Shown here: in pieces, positions 1 to 8,074 of the stretch | Layout: each line of letters opens with the position of its first letter | How positions within the stretch are numbered: the first letter of the stretch is position 1 | Origin: Circinella minor | Taxonomy: Eukaryota > Mucoromycota > Mucoromycetes > Mucorales > Lichtheimiaceae | Assembly: GCA_016758965.1 (NCBI GenBank) | Contig: JAEPRB010000404.1 | Location: forward strand, 1-24,832 | DNA length: 24,832 nt | Reading direction: 5' to 3' | Notes under the pieces: generated by a model | The model's database searches: none | What the model saw: only the letters and a program-made list of their open reading frames with translations | Told to the model about the DNA's origin: nothing | Translations under genes and position numbers: made by a program

Positions 1-169
1 TACGAAATACCGATCCCAAACCTGTTTGTACCCAGCCGGAGCTAGATACAAAGGAAGGAATGGGGGTTCGGCGAGGAGCATGAGGAGGACGATCGAGGAG
101 CAAACGAATGCGTGATTTATGTGTACTAGGAGTAGCAGCAGGAGCTGTGAGAGAAGTAGAGCGTGTCAT
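1..169 (-). CDS. Gene A, 5' part of exon 1 (acidic-protein family), cut by window edge
   Basis: An open frame starts at the ATG at 169 and runs off the window with 56 codons visible. It begins MTRSTSLTAPAA, contains KSRIR and ends near SSGWVQTGLGSVFR. The first 56 residues of gene C align without a gap, 36 of 56 identical by my count, and both share the MTRSTSLTAPAA start. The ATG is chosen because the conserved frame begins there and the sequence upstream is near-identical flank shared with C. The N-terminus is basic (Arg/Lys rich), as in C. The S/P-rich and acidic parts expected from C would lie left of the window. The coding part is far more diverged from C than the DNA just upstream of the ATG. 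The function is not recognised. Confidence 0.7.
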   Translation of the reverse strand, partial: MTRSTSLTAPAATPSTHKSRIRLLLDRPPHAPRRTPIPSFVSSSGWVQTGLGSVFR

Positions 170-881
170 ACTTGTAAGTAAAAAAATAAAAAAAATAAAA
201 GGGGTAAAGAAAAAAAGGTGAAACAAAAAGAAAAAGAAAAAAAACGCGCCGCCATGGAAATGAATTTTTATTTTATAGCTGCATTACGGTTACCATTCCT
301 TTGGATCCCGGCACACACAGTCTAGAACCAACTATTTTATTACCACCTCCACATACACACACACACTATACTCATAATTTTTATTACTACTTTTTATAAT
401 GTAATGACATCTATTTATTATTATTATGAAATCTTTTATAAAAAAAAAAGTAAAATCTCTTTATTCTTCATTTCAGAAAAAGAAATGTCACTTAACTAAT
501 CTAAAACAAATAAAGTTATAAAAAAAAGCACGGACCATTTTGGTTTTACCGGAGCCTCAGCTATTTTTTTTTCCTTAATACCTTGAAATGAAGTAGTTTT
601 ATCGAGTCACTCTAATTCTATGAAATGACCTCAAGTTAAAAAATAAGATTAAATGGCGTCTTTTAAATATGATTAGTTTCTTATGAACCACACCATTTAT
701 ACCAAGAAATAATATATTATTATACGGAAATAAAGCCATAAACCTTATTTTTCTCACATAAAGTTTAACAGGGATAAAGTATTAGAAATGGATGTACAGT
801 ACCTGGTCATTACAAGTATTCCCAACAAAAATATATTAATAATAAAGCTTTCGTGTTTTCAAGTATTACACATTGTTAGAT
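170..881. other. Upstream flank of gene A, no gene seen
   Basis: AT-rich sequence upstream of the gene A start, almost identical to 15537-16243 upstream of gene C. The part next to the ATG is an A-rich run on the plus strand (T/pyrimidine-rich as read by gene A), which may be leader or core promoter. An ACACAC run lies near 355-364. I see no coding sequence. Its conservation next to two related genes makes it the natural place to look for their promoter. Confidence 0.5.
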
Positions 882-1109
882 ATGATTTTTTCATATGTTG
901 AAAGCTGCCTGGAACGCTGGGTTAGTTCTTTAATCCGGAAGATCTTAAAGAGTATGACCTTTCGACGTGTTTATGCTCATACGTTTACAACTATTATTGT
1001 TATGAATGATTTTGAAAAAGTAGTCTTAATATTCATTGATGATTTTCATATGAACAGTGAACTTTACTACCGCTGGTATATAGTACTTTCTCACTTGGAT
1101 ACTAATTGA
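882..1109 (+). CDS. Short conserved ORF of unknown status, copy 1
   Basis: A 75-codon frame from ATG 882 to TGA 1109. The deduced protein is mixed in composition (FSYVESCLERW at the start, YYRWYIVLSHLDTN at the end) with no recognised motif, signal peptide or clear membrane segment. The duplicate at 16244-16471 differs by one residue (Glu to Lys at the E/K of SCLERW). The surrounding non-coding DNA is equally conserved, so conservation does not prove coding. It could be a lone ORF, an exon or chance. Confidence 0.2.
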   Translation: MIFSYVESCLERWVSSLIRKILKSMTFRRVYAHTFTTIIVMNDFEKVVLIFIDDFHMNSELYYRWYIVLSHLDTN

Positions 1110-1620
1110 TCGATAATAACAATGAGTTCCATTTTAATGCTGATTACGTGCCTATTGTACAGATCACTGATTGGACACAAAGATTGAGTTTGACACTATA
1201 ATAAAAAGGCTATTAAAATACCCAGCTTTATATCAATATTGCCTAAATATTCACTTTTATATTGCTACGTTTGTTTATATCCATTAAACTAAATACTTTA
1301 ATCTGTAATCAACTTATGCCTATTTTTCTACTGTACGATTGGGGTTGAAATCAAAAGGTATATTTCCTCCTATATATTATATATATTTTGATTTAATCGA
1401 GACACCTTTTAAGTTGTGTAGATATACTTCATTATGATCATAAACTGTGCTTTTTAACAAGTTTAGCTAGATTAAAGTTTTTTGACAACCGTTATTTCTA
1501 TAAAACAAACATAGTTTCGGATGAAACTGAAATAATGACACGACTTTTCTGGTCCAACTGACTCGCCCCAATTTAGACCAGTTTTGATCTTAGTAATTAT
1601 ATCCTGATGAACATATGATG
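1110..1620. other. AT-rich spacer, no gene seen
   Basis: This stretch is nearly identical to 16472-16982. It contains an AT-rich TATATATTATATATAT run around 1371-1387. No frame or RNA structure that I can support. Confidence 0.5.
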
Positions 1621-3759
1621 TTAATCACCTATATACGGTTCCATTTTTTCACCGCCTTGTATCTGTTTCGAGTATTTAATCTTGGTAGAAGGTGGTATTG
1701 TACGTGTTTCCATGTATCGCTTTTTTTTAGTTGGGTTGGATACTTCGGACTTTCTGGAAAAAAAGACCCATTTCAGGGTTGATGGCCATTGTTGATACAG
1801 CAACAAGCTTCTATTTCTTCAAATAATTGCTATCTCAACAACAACGTTCCTCGAATTAACTCCAGCATCTCGTACAGAATGAACACGTCGTTTTAACTAC
1901 TTTATACCTTCTTCTATACGAAACATGATATAATGCGGCATCAATCTTAATCGCTTCAGCAACTTGTAGTTATGCAACAAATAATCCTGATTTATTGTAA
2001 ACACTAATCCTAGAAGGCTTTTTCTTCTCATTGACTTGTATCAATAGCCAGTTGTTCCACACGCTCACTTCTTGCTGTAAGAAAATAGTGTCATTCTTGT
2101 GCAATTCCCGGCTAAAAATATATTTAAATGCAGTTATAAAGTTCATCAGCGCGTCACATGTACTTTTGTCTGTATAATACTCCAGTAATGATGTTGAAAA
2201 CAAAGTATAAAAGATAGTGAATCCAGTTATCCGATCTATAAAAGCTACTGTAAAAGAAATTGTCGTATTAATTACCGACAACGTTTGCAGACAACTGGGA
2301 TGAATGTGCGATAAATCTACAAAAGTCTTGGCACGTTCTTGGTGGTAAATATAACGTTTCCTTTTTCACCATATTCACCAATAACGATGGATCAAAGTTG
2401 GTTTCTGGTTTCTGACAACAAAGGCATCGAATCAAAGCAAAAAAGGTCGCACCATGGATATATACAAAAATGGAGCTGTATGGCTGTCCACTTTCCTTAT
2501 TCTTGATCTTACCTTGATCCGTTTTCTGTTCATCAATAGATTTGATCACACGGGCTCTTACTGTTAGATTTGGAGGAAGTCTCACCCGGTTCAACATAAA
2601 TTCGTCATTAACCAAACAAAACCTACATCTACGATGATGTAAACTTTGCCATTTTTCCAACTGCCAAAATATCACTATCACAAAATAAAAAATTGGATAC
2701 ACACACGTAATGGATCAACTTCTGTTTCAACCATGATGCCTGGTTTTGCAAAGCTGTTTCGGATCATCCAATAATGACTTGAAGAAGGTCATGTCTTGCG
2801 GTTTATTGGATCTTAGAAATATACCAATTTGCAACATGAAAGGGTTCTCTATTTAATGTTTTGGATTCATAGTCACTACGGTTAGGGGCAAAATTGTCGT
2901 GGAGCATTTATTGGATTGAAACTGCTGGTAATTATAGCTATACAAACATAATATAATCGTCACTTTATTCTCAAACAAATGCTCTATATCTCTATATAGT
3001 TCACCATCACATTGCTTTTAATAGTACATTTGGATAGATAATCCAGCAATGGGGTTGATCTTTTAATGTCTGTTTTTACTGGCTTAGTGACCGACTGTTC
3101 TTCTTTATATCTTGTTGCTCTGCAATGTACACGATCCGGGGCCCTTGTCATCTGGTAAGTAAATTTTACATTCCTTAGCACGAATAAAACAAGCAGTTTG
3201 GTTTGACAGGGAATGAGCCACAAAGATGTTGCTTGGAAAATTATAACTGGGAGTCAAAAGCAATTTCCCTTCCGTGAAACTGTTCATTAGGCCGATCATT
3301 TGATTGGATAACTATCGTGGTCCTCCATATTCAACAGCCAGTACGCAGCTGTCAATGGTGATTTGCATATTATTATCAGTGAAATGTTGGGTATGGGTAC
3401 GAAAAAAATCGTAATGTGGAACCTCGTTTGGAAGTTGGTTTGTTGCTGTTTTAGGTCACACATACTGATAACTCACTAGGTTGATAATGTGGAGCAGAAA
3501 TGGATGAAAAATTTGAGATGTCGGGGTAATTGGATAGGTATGTGGAATTTTGCCTTCAGACACTGTAGTTTTATTGTCATCATTGAAATATTCTAGACCT
3601 GGTTAGGAATGATCCAATGTCGTAACTGTTGTCTTGGTGACCTTGAATCAACATATTAGTTATATCATCAACCAAACCCAGTGGAGACAATAGATCTTGA
3701 TAGGTTAATATGAAGGTCGGATTGGATTGAAAATTTAACTGAAAATCTTGATGGATCAT
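1621..3759 (-). pseudogene. Pseudogene P1, unrecognised Cys-cluster protein
   Basis: Protein-like frames follow each other down the minus strand, broken by stops and frameshifts. The first starts at ATG 3759 (MIHQDFQLNFQ) and includes LLSPLGLVDDITNMLIQG. Later pieces cover about 3480-3600, 3105-3400, 2268-2850, 1970-2281 and 1621-1960. Cys clusters are CRFC (2616-2627), CLCC (2415-2426) and CSFCTRC (1865-1885), which could be remnants of metal-binding sites. An in-frame TAG at 3312-3314 is shared with P2, so decay predates duplication. An extra base near 3207-3211 is specific to this copy. An AT-rich TATA-like stretch (3814-3827) lies about 55-70 bp upstream of the ATG. The original length would have been about 650-700 residues. 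I do not recognise the family; a transposon-encoded protein is possible but unsupported. Confidence 0.6.
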
Positions 3760-3948
3760 GATGTTTCACAAATAATTTTGGATGTTAATGCATGAAATAA
3801 AAAGAAAATAAATTATGTATATAAAAACAAGTAAACATAAGTCAACCTTGACTGGATTGAATGTTACATTGTTGGAATTAGGGGGATAAAGGGACGATAG
3901 AACCTAGAGGAAACATTAGTGTTTACGTACATATATTTGTATATCTGC

Positions 3949-3954
3949 TACGTA
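3949..3954. repeat. TA to TACGTA insertion, copy 1
   Basis: Copy 1 reads CTGCTACGTACATATTT; the same place in copy 2 (20034-20035) reads CTGCTACATATTT. A second TACGTA at 3924-3929 also differs from copy 2, but there the neighbouring bases have changed too. Confidence 0.75.
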
Positions 3955-4826
3955 CATATTTTTCGAATGCTTTTTTTTTCTGCATGTAGTACGCATGAGG
4001 ATTTTTTTTATCCCAATTCATAAAATCATTATTTATTAAAAGGGTACAAAGTCTCCCCGTCCATTTCATATTTGTTGATTTTTACACCTCATTAACTTCA
4101 CTAAAAATCAAGGAGTGGTAAAAAACAATATAACAAAATTTCCATATCCTTATTTATTTCAAGTTTCATAGGACCTAACTGAATTGACTACCTAACTGAT
4201 AGAGAGCAAAAAAAGTATTTTTATATTAATTAGATTACATATTATACAGAATAGGCTACTTTTTTTTATTATACTCTTTTGAGTGTTCTTTCATACGTAA
4301 AAGGTTATAGAATTTTTATTTGCTCTTTTTGTCTTCCCCGCTTTAAACATTTGTACGCATATCATACTAACGTAAGGTAACTAAAACAAGTTGCCCTTTA
4401 TTTTTAGCTCCTATGTAGTGCTAGTAATCTGTTTGTCGTCTTTTGTAGATTTCTTCTTTTTTTTTCTCAGCCCAGAGTAGCATAGTGTTCAGCTGTTGAG
4501 TCCATGTTTGTCATTTTGGTAAGTATATCATATATGAAGCAAAGAAATACTGAGATTGGAAAAGACAGAAAATAAATGATGTTTGTAGTTTTGTGACTAT
4601 ATTTAGTGTTTTTTTCTTCTTTAAAGCAAGGTTATGAACGTGTTCAACTAAGAAAATGAACCATTTATAAAAATATAATGATAACAAGGCACATACATAT
4701 AATTTATTTATTACTTAGCTAAGTATTTATTGTAGATATTTAAAAAAAATAATGATTTGAAGTATTCAATATATCCATGTTCTTTGAAAAAAAAATGTAT
4801 ACGTAGTATCTGCTAATTTTCATATC

Positions 4827-4833
4827 TACAGTA
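4827..4833. repeat. TA to TACAGTA insertion, copy 1
   Basis: Copy 1 has ATCTACAGTACATACTC where copy 2 (TA at 20888-20889) has ATCTACATACTC. Five bases, CAGTA, are added after a TA. TA-CAG-TA is the classic excision footprint of Sleeping Beauty/Tc1-type elements. Confidence 0.7.
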
Positions 4834-4916
4834 CATACTCATTTTCACAAAAAGGAAATAAAAAATGTCAATATAAAAATCAACGAGAAGCCCCTGTCTA
4901 TGAATATGAGTTAGGG

Positions 4917-4922
4917 TACGTA
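4917..4922. repeat. TA to TACGTA insertion, copy 1
   Basis: Copy 1 reads TTAGGGTACGTAACTAT; copy 2 (TA at 20973-20974) reads TTAGGGTAACTAT. Confidence 0.8.
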
Positions 4923-4929
4923 ACTATGA

Positions 4930-5460
4930 TTATTTCCATTTAACACCCTTATCATTATCCGTATCCATATCCACAGTACATATATAAAATAGTTACCTTA
5001 ACAATAATAGCAAACGTTTTAGAATAAATAGGGTCTATGAATAAAAGAGGGAGCCAGCTCGACCTAGACACGTATATGGATAACACAATAAACCTATGAT
5101 ATTAGTACACAACAAATTTAACCACTGTCATCAATTTCCCCATACCCCATCAAGTAATTACGTACCTCAAAAGAAATATGTACAAAGAAATGTGAGGGAG
5201 TGAGCAAGCTCAACTACAACCTAAATAAAAGATAATTTACATATTAGAACTAGTAAATTATTGGCACCATTATTTCTCTTTTCCAGTTTCAATCCATATA
5301 CTCAATTATAATTACCTCTAAAAAAGCACACCGACTACGGAACAGCACCAAGAAAAAAAAAAGAAAAGGAAGGGACGCAAAGGAAAACGAGCTTACAAAA
5401 AATAAAATTGTTGTATTAATATCCAACGCATAAGAATAGTAATAAAAAATTACTCACCAA
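4930..5460 (-). other. Downstream exon-intron modules of B1
   Basis: Read on the minus strand, this continues B1 with splice-like units homologous to those behind gene C. A donor GTGAGT at 5457 and an AG ending at 5392 delimit a 66-nt intron with an ATTAAT branch-like site. The normal GTAGGC acceptor context here is GTAAGC, which moves the AG by one base. Two exon-like blocks follow, at about 5165-5220 (GTTGTAGTTG start) and 4999-5065 (GTCGAGCTGG start); the second ends at a GTAACT donor near 4998. There are only two module copies here against six behind C. Frames are not maintained, so this may be untranslated or decayed. Confidence 0.5.
5159..5164. repeat. TA to TACGTA insertion, copy 1
   Basis: Copy 1 has GTAATTACGTACCTCA; copy 2 (TA at 21862-21863) has GTAATTACCTCA. 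The insertion lies just inside a predicted donor (GAG|GTACGT here, GAG|GTAATT in copy 2), so it alters the splice-site sequence. Confidence 0.75.
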
Positions 5461-5647
5461 AAAATTAATTGTTTTGCAGGTTTTAAGTTTTACGATTTTT
5501 TTTGGGGGGGGGGGTTAAGGTTTTTATGCTATTTTTTGGTTTCTAAATTTTTAAAACAGAAAGATTATTTTTTTGACAGCTAAAAAAACAATTATGCAAC
5601 TTACGTTTATGGGAGGTTTTTTTTTTTGGTTTATAAAATAAAAACTA

Positions 5648-5721
5648 CTACAAAATAGAACAATTATAATTAAAATACACAATAAAATGGTTTTTTTTGT
5701 ATGCAATAAGACAAAACTTAC
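5648..5721 (-). other. B1 intron 1 (predicted)
   Basis: Donor GAG|GTAAGTTTT at 5721 and acceptor TTTTGTAG ending at 5648 give a 74-nt intron, the same length and position as gene C intron 1. The first codon after splicing would be TAG, so the protein would end at GFKKE. Confidence 0.6.
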
Positions 5722-6126
5722 CTCCTTCTTAAAACCAAATTGATGTGGCATTGGGGGGGGGAGGATATCCACCTCCATATCCCCCTCCCACCAATCCACA
5801 TCCATATACTCTCTGTCACCAAATCTCCAATCAACTTCCATATATTCTTCTTCTTCTTCACCTTCTTCATCATCGTCACTTTCTTCATCATCGTCACTTT
5901 CTTCATCATTATCATCTTCTCTTTCTTCCTCTCTTTCTTCGTCTTCTTCTCTATTACCACCATTAACACCTACATCAAAAACAACACGACAACTAGTACT
6001 ACCAACCAAACGAATAGAAACATAATCACCAGGAGCAACAGAAGCTACTGAAGCTCCCAGAGCGGTAGTAGCAGAAGCTACTTCTGGCGCAGAGGAAGAA
6101 AAAGAAGTTGCTAAAGCAACAGACAT
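5722..6126 (-). CDS. Gene B1, acidic protein, exon 1
   Basis: This 135-codon frame runs from ATG 6126 to the GTAAGT donor at 5721. It starts MSVALATSFSSSAPEVASAT, then has a VGSTS....FDVGV segment (about 41-54) shared with gene C, an Asp/Glu/Ser tract (about 59-94), and the conserved block EYMEVDWRFGD..EYMDVDWW followed by GDMEVDILPP (about 94-124). Without splicing the frame continues to 5551 (191 aa). Seen from C, the true N-terminus should lie further upstream: the sequence before 6126 encodes C-like residues but in another frame because of one extra A (6190-6193). The ATG at 6126 is therefore the start of what is left open, not surely the ancestral start. Acidic tracts with embedded aromatic residues recall activation domains or chromatin-binding acidic proteins, but that is only analogy. 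The family is not recognised. Confidence 0.55.
5753..5761 (-). repeat. C9 homopolymer in B1 coding region
   Basis: On the coding strand nine C residues follow GATATCCT. Gene C has seven here and B2 has C4-T-C6, placing the three genes in three different frames after this point. In B1 the frame reads LPPPMPHQFGFKKE up to the donor. Confidence 0.85.
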
Positions 6127-6345
6127 TTGCGAAAGGCGGGATTGAGGAAGAGACGCACTATCGCGTCTTGCGATTTCTTCATCCTTGACTTTTGCGAATG
6201 GCTTTTTTTAAACCTGCTTGCATCTGACTAGAGCCATCTCCAAGAACAAGAGTAGATGGAAGAAACCGGGGAGTGCTCACTATGAACTTGAGCTCTACTG
6301 CAAAACTGCATATGTATCAATAACAATGCATTTTCTATACACGAT
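6127..6345 (-). pseudogene. Frameshifted N-terminal region of B1
   Basis: Upstream of the B1 ATG the minus strand reads F-I-V-S-T-P-R-F-L-P-S-T-L-V-L-G-D-G-S-S and then QMQAGLKKAIRK, followed in another frame by VKDEEIARRDSASLPQSRL. Gene C has matching pieces in one frame (IPVIVPSSGWVQPGLRSVIK, then KKQEISKREIAPRQRL). One extra A in GCAAAAGTC (6190-6193; three A in copy 2) breaks the frame. This suggests B1 lost about 50-60 N-terminal codons, unless the indel is a sequencing error. Confidence 0.5.
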
Positions 6346-6730
6346 TAACTCTTGGGACGACAGTACCTTGAATACATAGTCGTTACTGGATATCCAAGTT
6401 CATCGACAATTTGAAGCTGGACAACATGGTGTTTGGGATGATCACCATCCATGAGTGATATTCTAGTAGCTAATATAAAATAGTACGCGTATGATATTTA
6501 ATTTAGTACTCATATGTACACATCAAATATTCTAAATATTATTATCATTATTATGAATATTAGCTATACATACCATTCTACTGTATGTGCTTTACTTGAA
6601 AACGTTAGACGATGACTTACGATATTTGGCAATATGTCTTTAGGAGCAAAGGGTAATTTGATAGGACCCATTTATAACGCACCCTAACTCAATTCCACCA
6701 CCAATATTAATATAGTATTCAATTCTATCT
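6346..6730 (-). other. Coding-like remnants upstream of B1
   Basis: On the minus strand a frame beginning at about 6470 after TATATTAG reads TRISLMDGDHPK, then HHVVQLQIVDELGYPVTTMY. It is conserved in copy 2 with two changes. A GTATGT donor near 6573 and a GTACTAAAT branch-like site would define a preceding 100-nt intron, and before that MGPIKLPFAPKDILPNIVSH is open in both copies. The pieces do not splice into one frame as I read them. The VVQLQIVDELG segment is faintly reminiscent of velvet-domain proteins, but this is a weak impression. It may be leftover exons of another gene or the original 5' part of B. Confidence 0.35.
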
Positions 6731-7509
6731 ATTCCAGGTCATTCTTTTTTAAAATATGACATCAATATGTACATTAGCATTATTATTTAAAATGATAACA
6801 ATAATAATAAATATTTTACCTTTATGCTTTTGATGGTCGAGTTAAATAGAAAGCTCGTATCCATTAAACGGGTCCCTTATATTTTATTTTCAATGGTAGA
6901 GACAGTGTGGTTTTTATTCTTCGATATTACCAAGTGTTCTTCCACTATCTTGAATGAGTTCATACACTCCATTCTTTGTTTCGACAGTCATTCAGTTGTT
7001 ATTACTTTCAAAAAATGGTCAAACGAGTAACTTTTTATTTTATTTTTACATGTTGAGCTTATATATGAACCAATGACTAAAATAAATATATGAATCATTT
7101 ACAAATGAGAATTTAGTATGAATCTTTCTATTTCTTAATTCCATTTTATGTGTATATAATTCAGAAATGGATATAAAACAACCCTTTTTTCATTCTGAAA
7201 CACGTGTATGCATAAGTTTAAAACAAAGATAAAAAGAACTTTAAGCTACGGTAAAGTAAGTTTTGAATGGTGTAGTATTTACTGTTGTTCTGTTTGGTTC
7301 AAAGTGTAGATGTCACTTAACGGAGTAAATATAAAAAAATTGTTGAAAGAGAAGAAAAAAGTTCTATTCCCAACAAAATATAAGATAATAATGCATTTAT
7401 TTATTTATTTTTCGGTGCATGAATTTTATGTGATAAGACGGAATGAGTTTCCGAAGGAGGATCTACGAAGGAGAAGATAATGATTGTTACACTTAAATTT
7501 TTCTTACAG

Positions 7510-7529
7510 AAAAAAAAAAGGGGGGGGGG
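7510..7529 (+). repeat. A-run followed by G10, copy 1 only
   Basis: About ten A are followed by ten G (7520-7529). The homologous place in copy 2 (about 24076-24091) reads ACAAAACAGAGACAGTAG. Copy 1 also has G10 at 5505-5514 and G9 at 5753-5761, both shorter or interrupted in copy 2. Confidence 0.85.
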
Positions 7530-7796
7530 CGGTGCATCACCCATTAATAATACGTTTTTTTCTTCTGTATCGGAAAGTGTGAAGGGAGGGGCGGTATATA
7601 AGTACAAATGAGTTACTATGACTGACATACGTTGTCTCACACGTTAGCTTTTCATTTATGAAAAGGAACAACCTAATTTAAATGAACAACAATCTTACCA
7701 CTCAAACTTTGAAAGAGGATTATCGATCATTATGGCCATAGCCAAGTATTTATTCTTCCCCTGTTCTATTCACCCCTCTCACAATTACCTTTTTGC

Positions 7797-7802
7797 TACG
7801 TA
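7797..7802. repeat. TA to TACGTA insertion, copy 1
   Basis: Copy 1 reads TTTTGCTACGTAGACCTAT; copy 2 (TA at 24357-24358) reads TTTTGCTAGACTTAT. Confidence 0.8.
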
Positions 7803-8074
7803 GACCTATCTATTTCACGAATCATTTCAAATTATATACATACTTAGCGTCTTTCGCTCTCTCTTATTCCTTTTTTCCTATTATGCAAAAACACTTTTTT
7901 ATTACATAACTATATTCCCTTTAGAGCGGACTAGAATACAATAAGTTCACTCGAGTACAAGATTGGTTATGTAAGTCAATAAACTTGGAAGTATGAAATG
8001 TATATGGATATCGTAGTTTATTAGATGGGGTAAACACAACAGAATTAGACAAATGTAATACAATCTACTATACT

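Larger units (their letters stand above)
3760..4900. other. Spacer between P1 and the B1 tail
   Basis: AT-rich DNA aligned to about 19846-20965 with noticeably lower identity than the left flank. It has homopolymer runs and several small indels relative to copy 2, including the TA to TACGTA type. No ORF worth calling. The minus-strand transcript of B1 may extend into the right part. Confidence 0.4.
1..8074 (+). repeat. Large direct duplication, copy 1
   Basis: This block aligns colinearly with 15368-24635. The offset is 15362 bp over most of the left part and grows to 16561 bp at the right end because copy 2 carries two LTR-like insertions. It contains the 5' part of gene A, pseudogene P1, gene B1 and non-coding flanks. 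Similarity already exists at base 1, so the left boundary is outside the window. On the right, similarity stops after CTACTATACT at 8074. Identity is uneven: nearly perfect at 170-2440 and 6850-7780, clearly lower at 2440-3300 and 3900-6800. Confidence 0.95.
6731..8074. other. Non-coding flank, right part of copy 1
   Basis: Aligned to about 23290-24635. A 69-codon plus-strand frame (ATG 6824 to stop 7030) is broken by a stop in copy 2, so I do not call it. About 6946-7490 is almost identical between copies. A10-G10 (7510-7529) is replaced by ordinary sequence in copy 2. No RNA gene or promoter that I can support. Confidence 0.45.

Noticed and set aside
170..185. AGTA extra in TTGTAAGTAAAA relative to gene C flank, as another TA footprint
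   Set aside because: It lies in an A-rich run where slippage gives the same difference, so I did not count it.
3105..3400. Non-standard (ciliate) genetic code to explain in-frame TAG
   Set aside because: Neighbouring frames also contain TGA and frameshifts, and genes C and B1 use normal stops; decay is simpler.
5740..6051. Plus-strand frames opposite B1 (also 14708-15001 opposite C and 22459-22776 opposite B2)
   Set aside because: They are antisense shadows of the GAA/GAT-rich acidic tract, giving only Phe/Ser/His repeats, and the minus-strand frame is the one conserved with gene C.
6824..7030. 69-codon plus-strand ORF
   Set aside because: Copy 2 has a stop and small indels in it, so it is not maintained.
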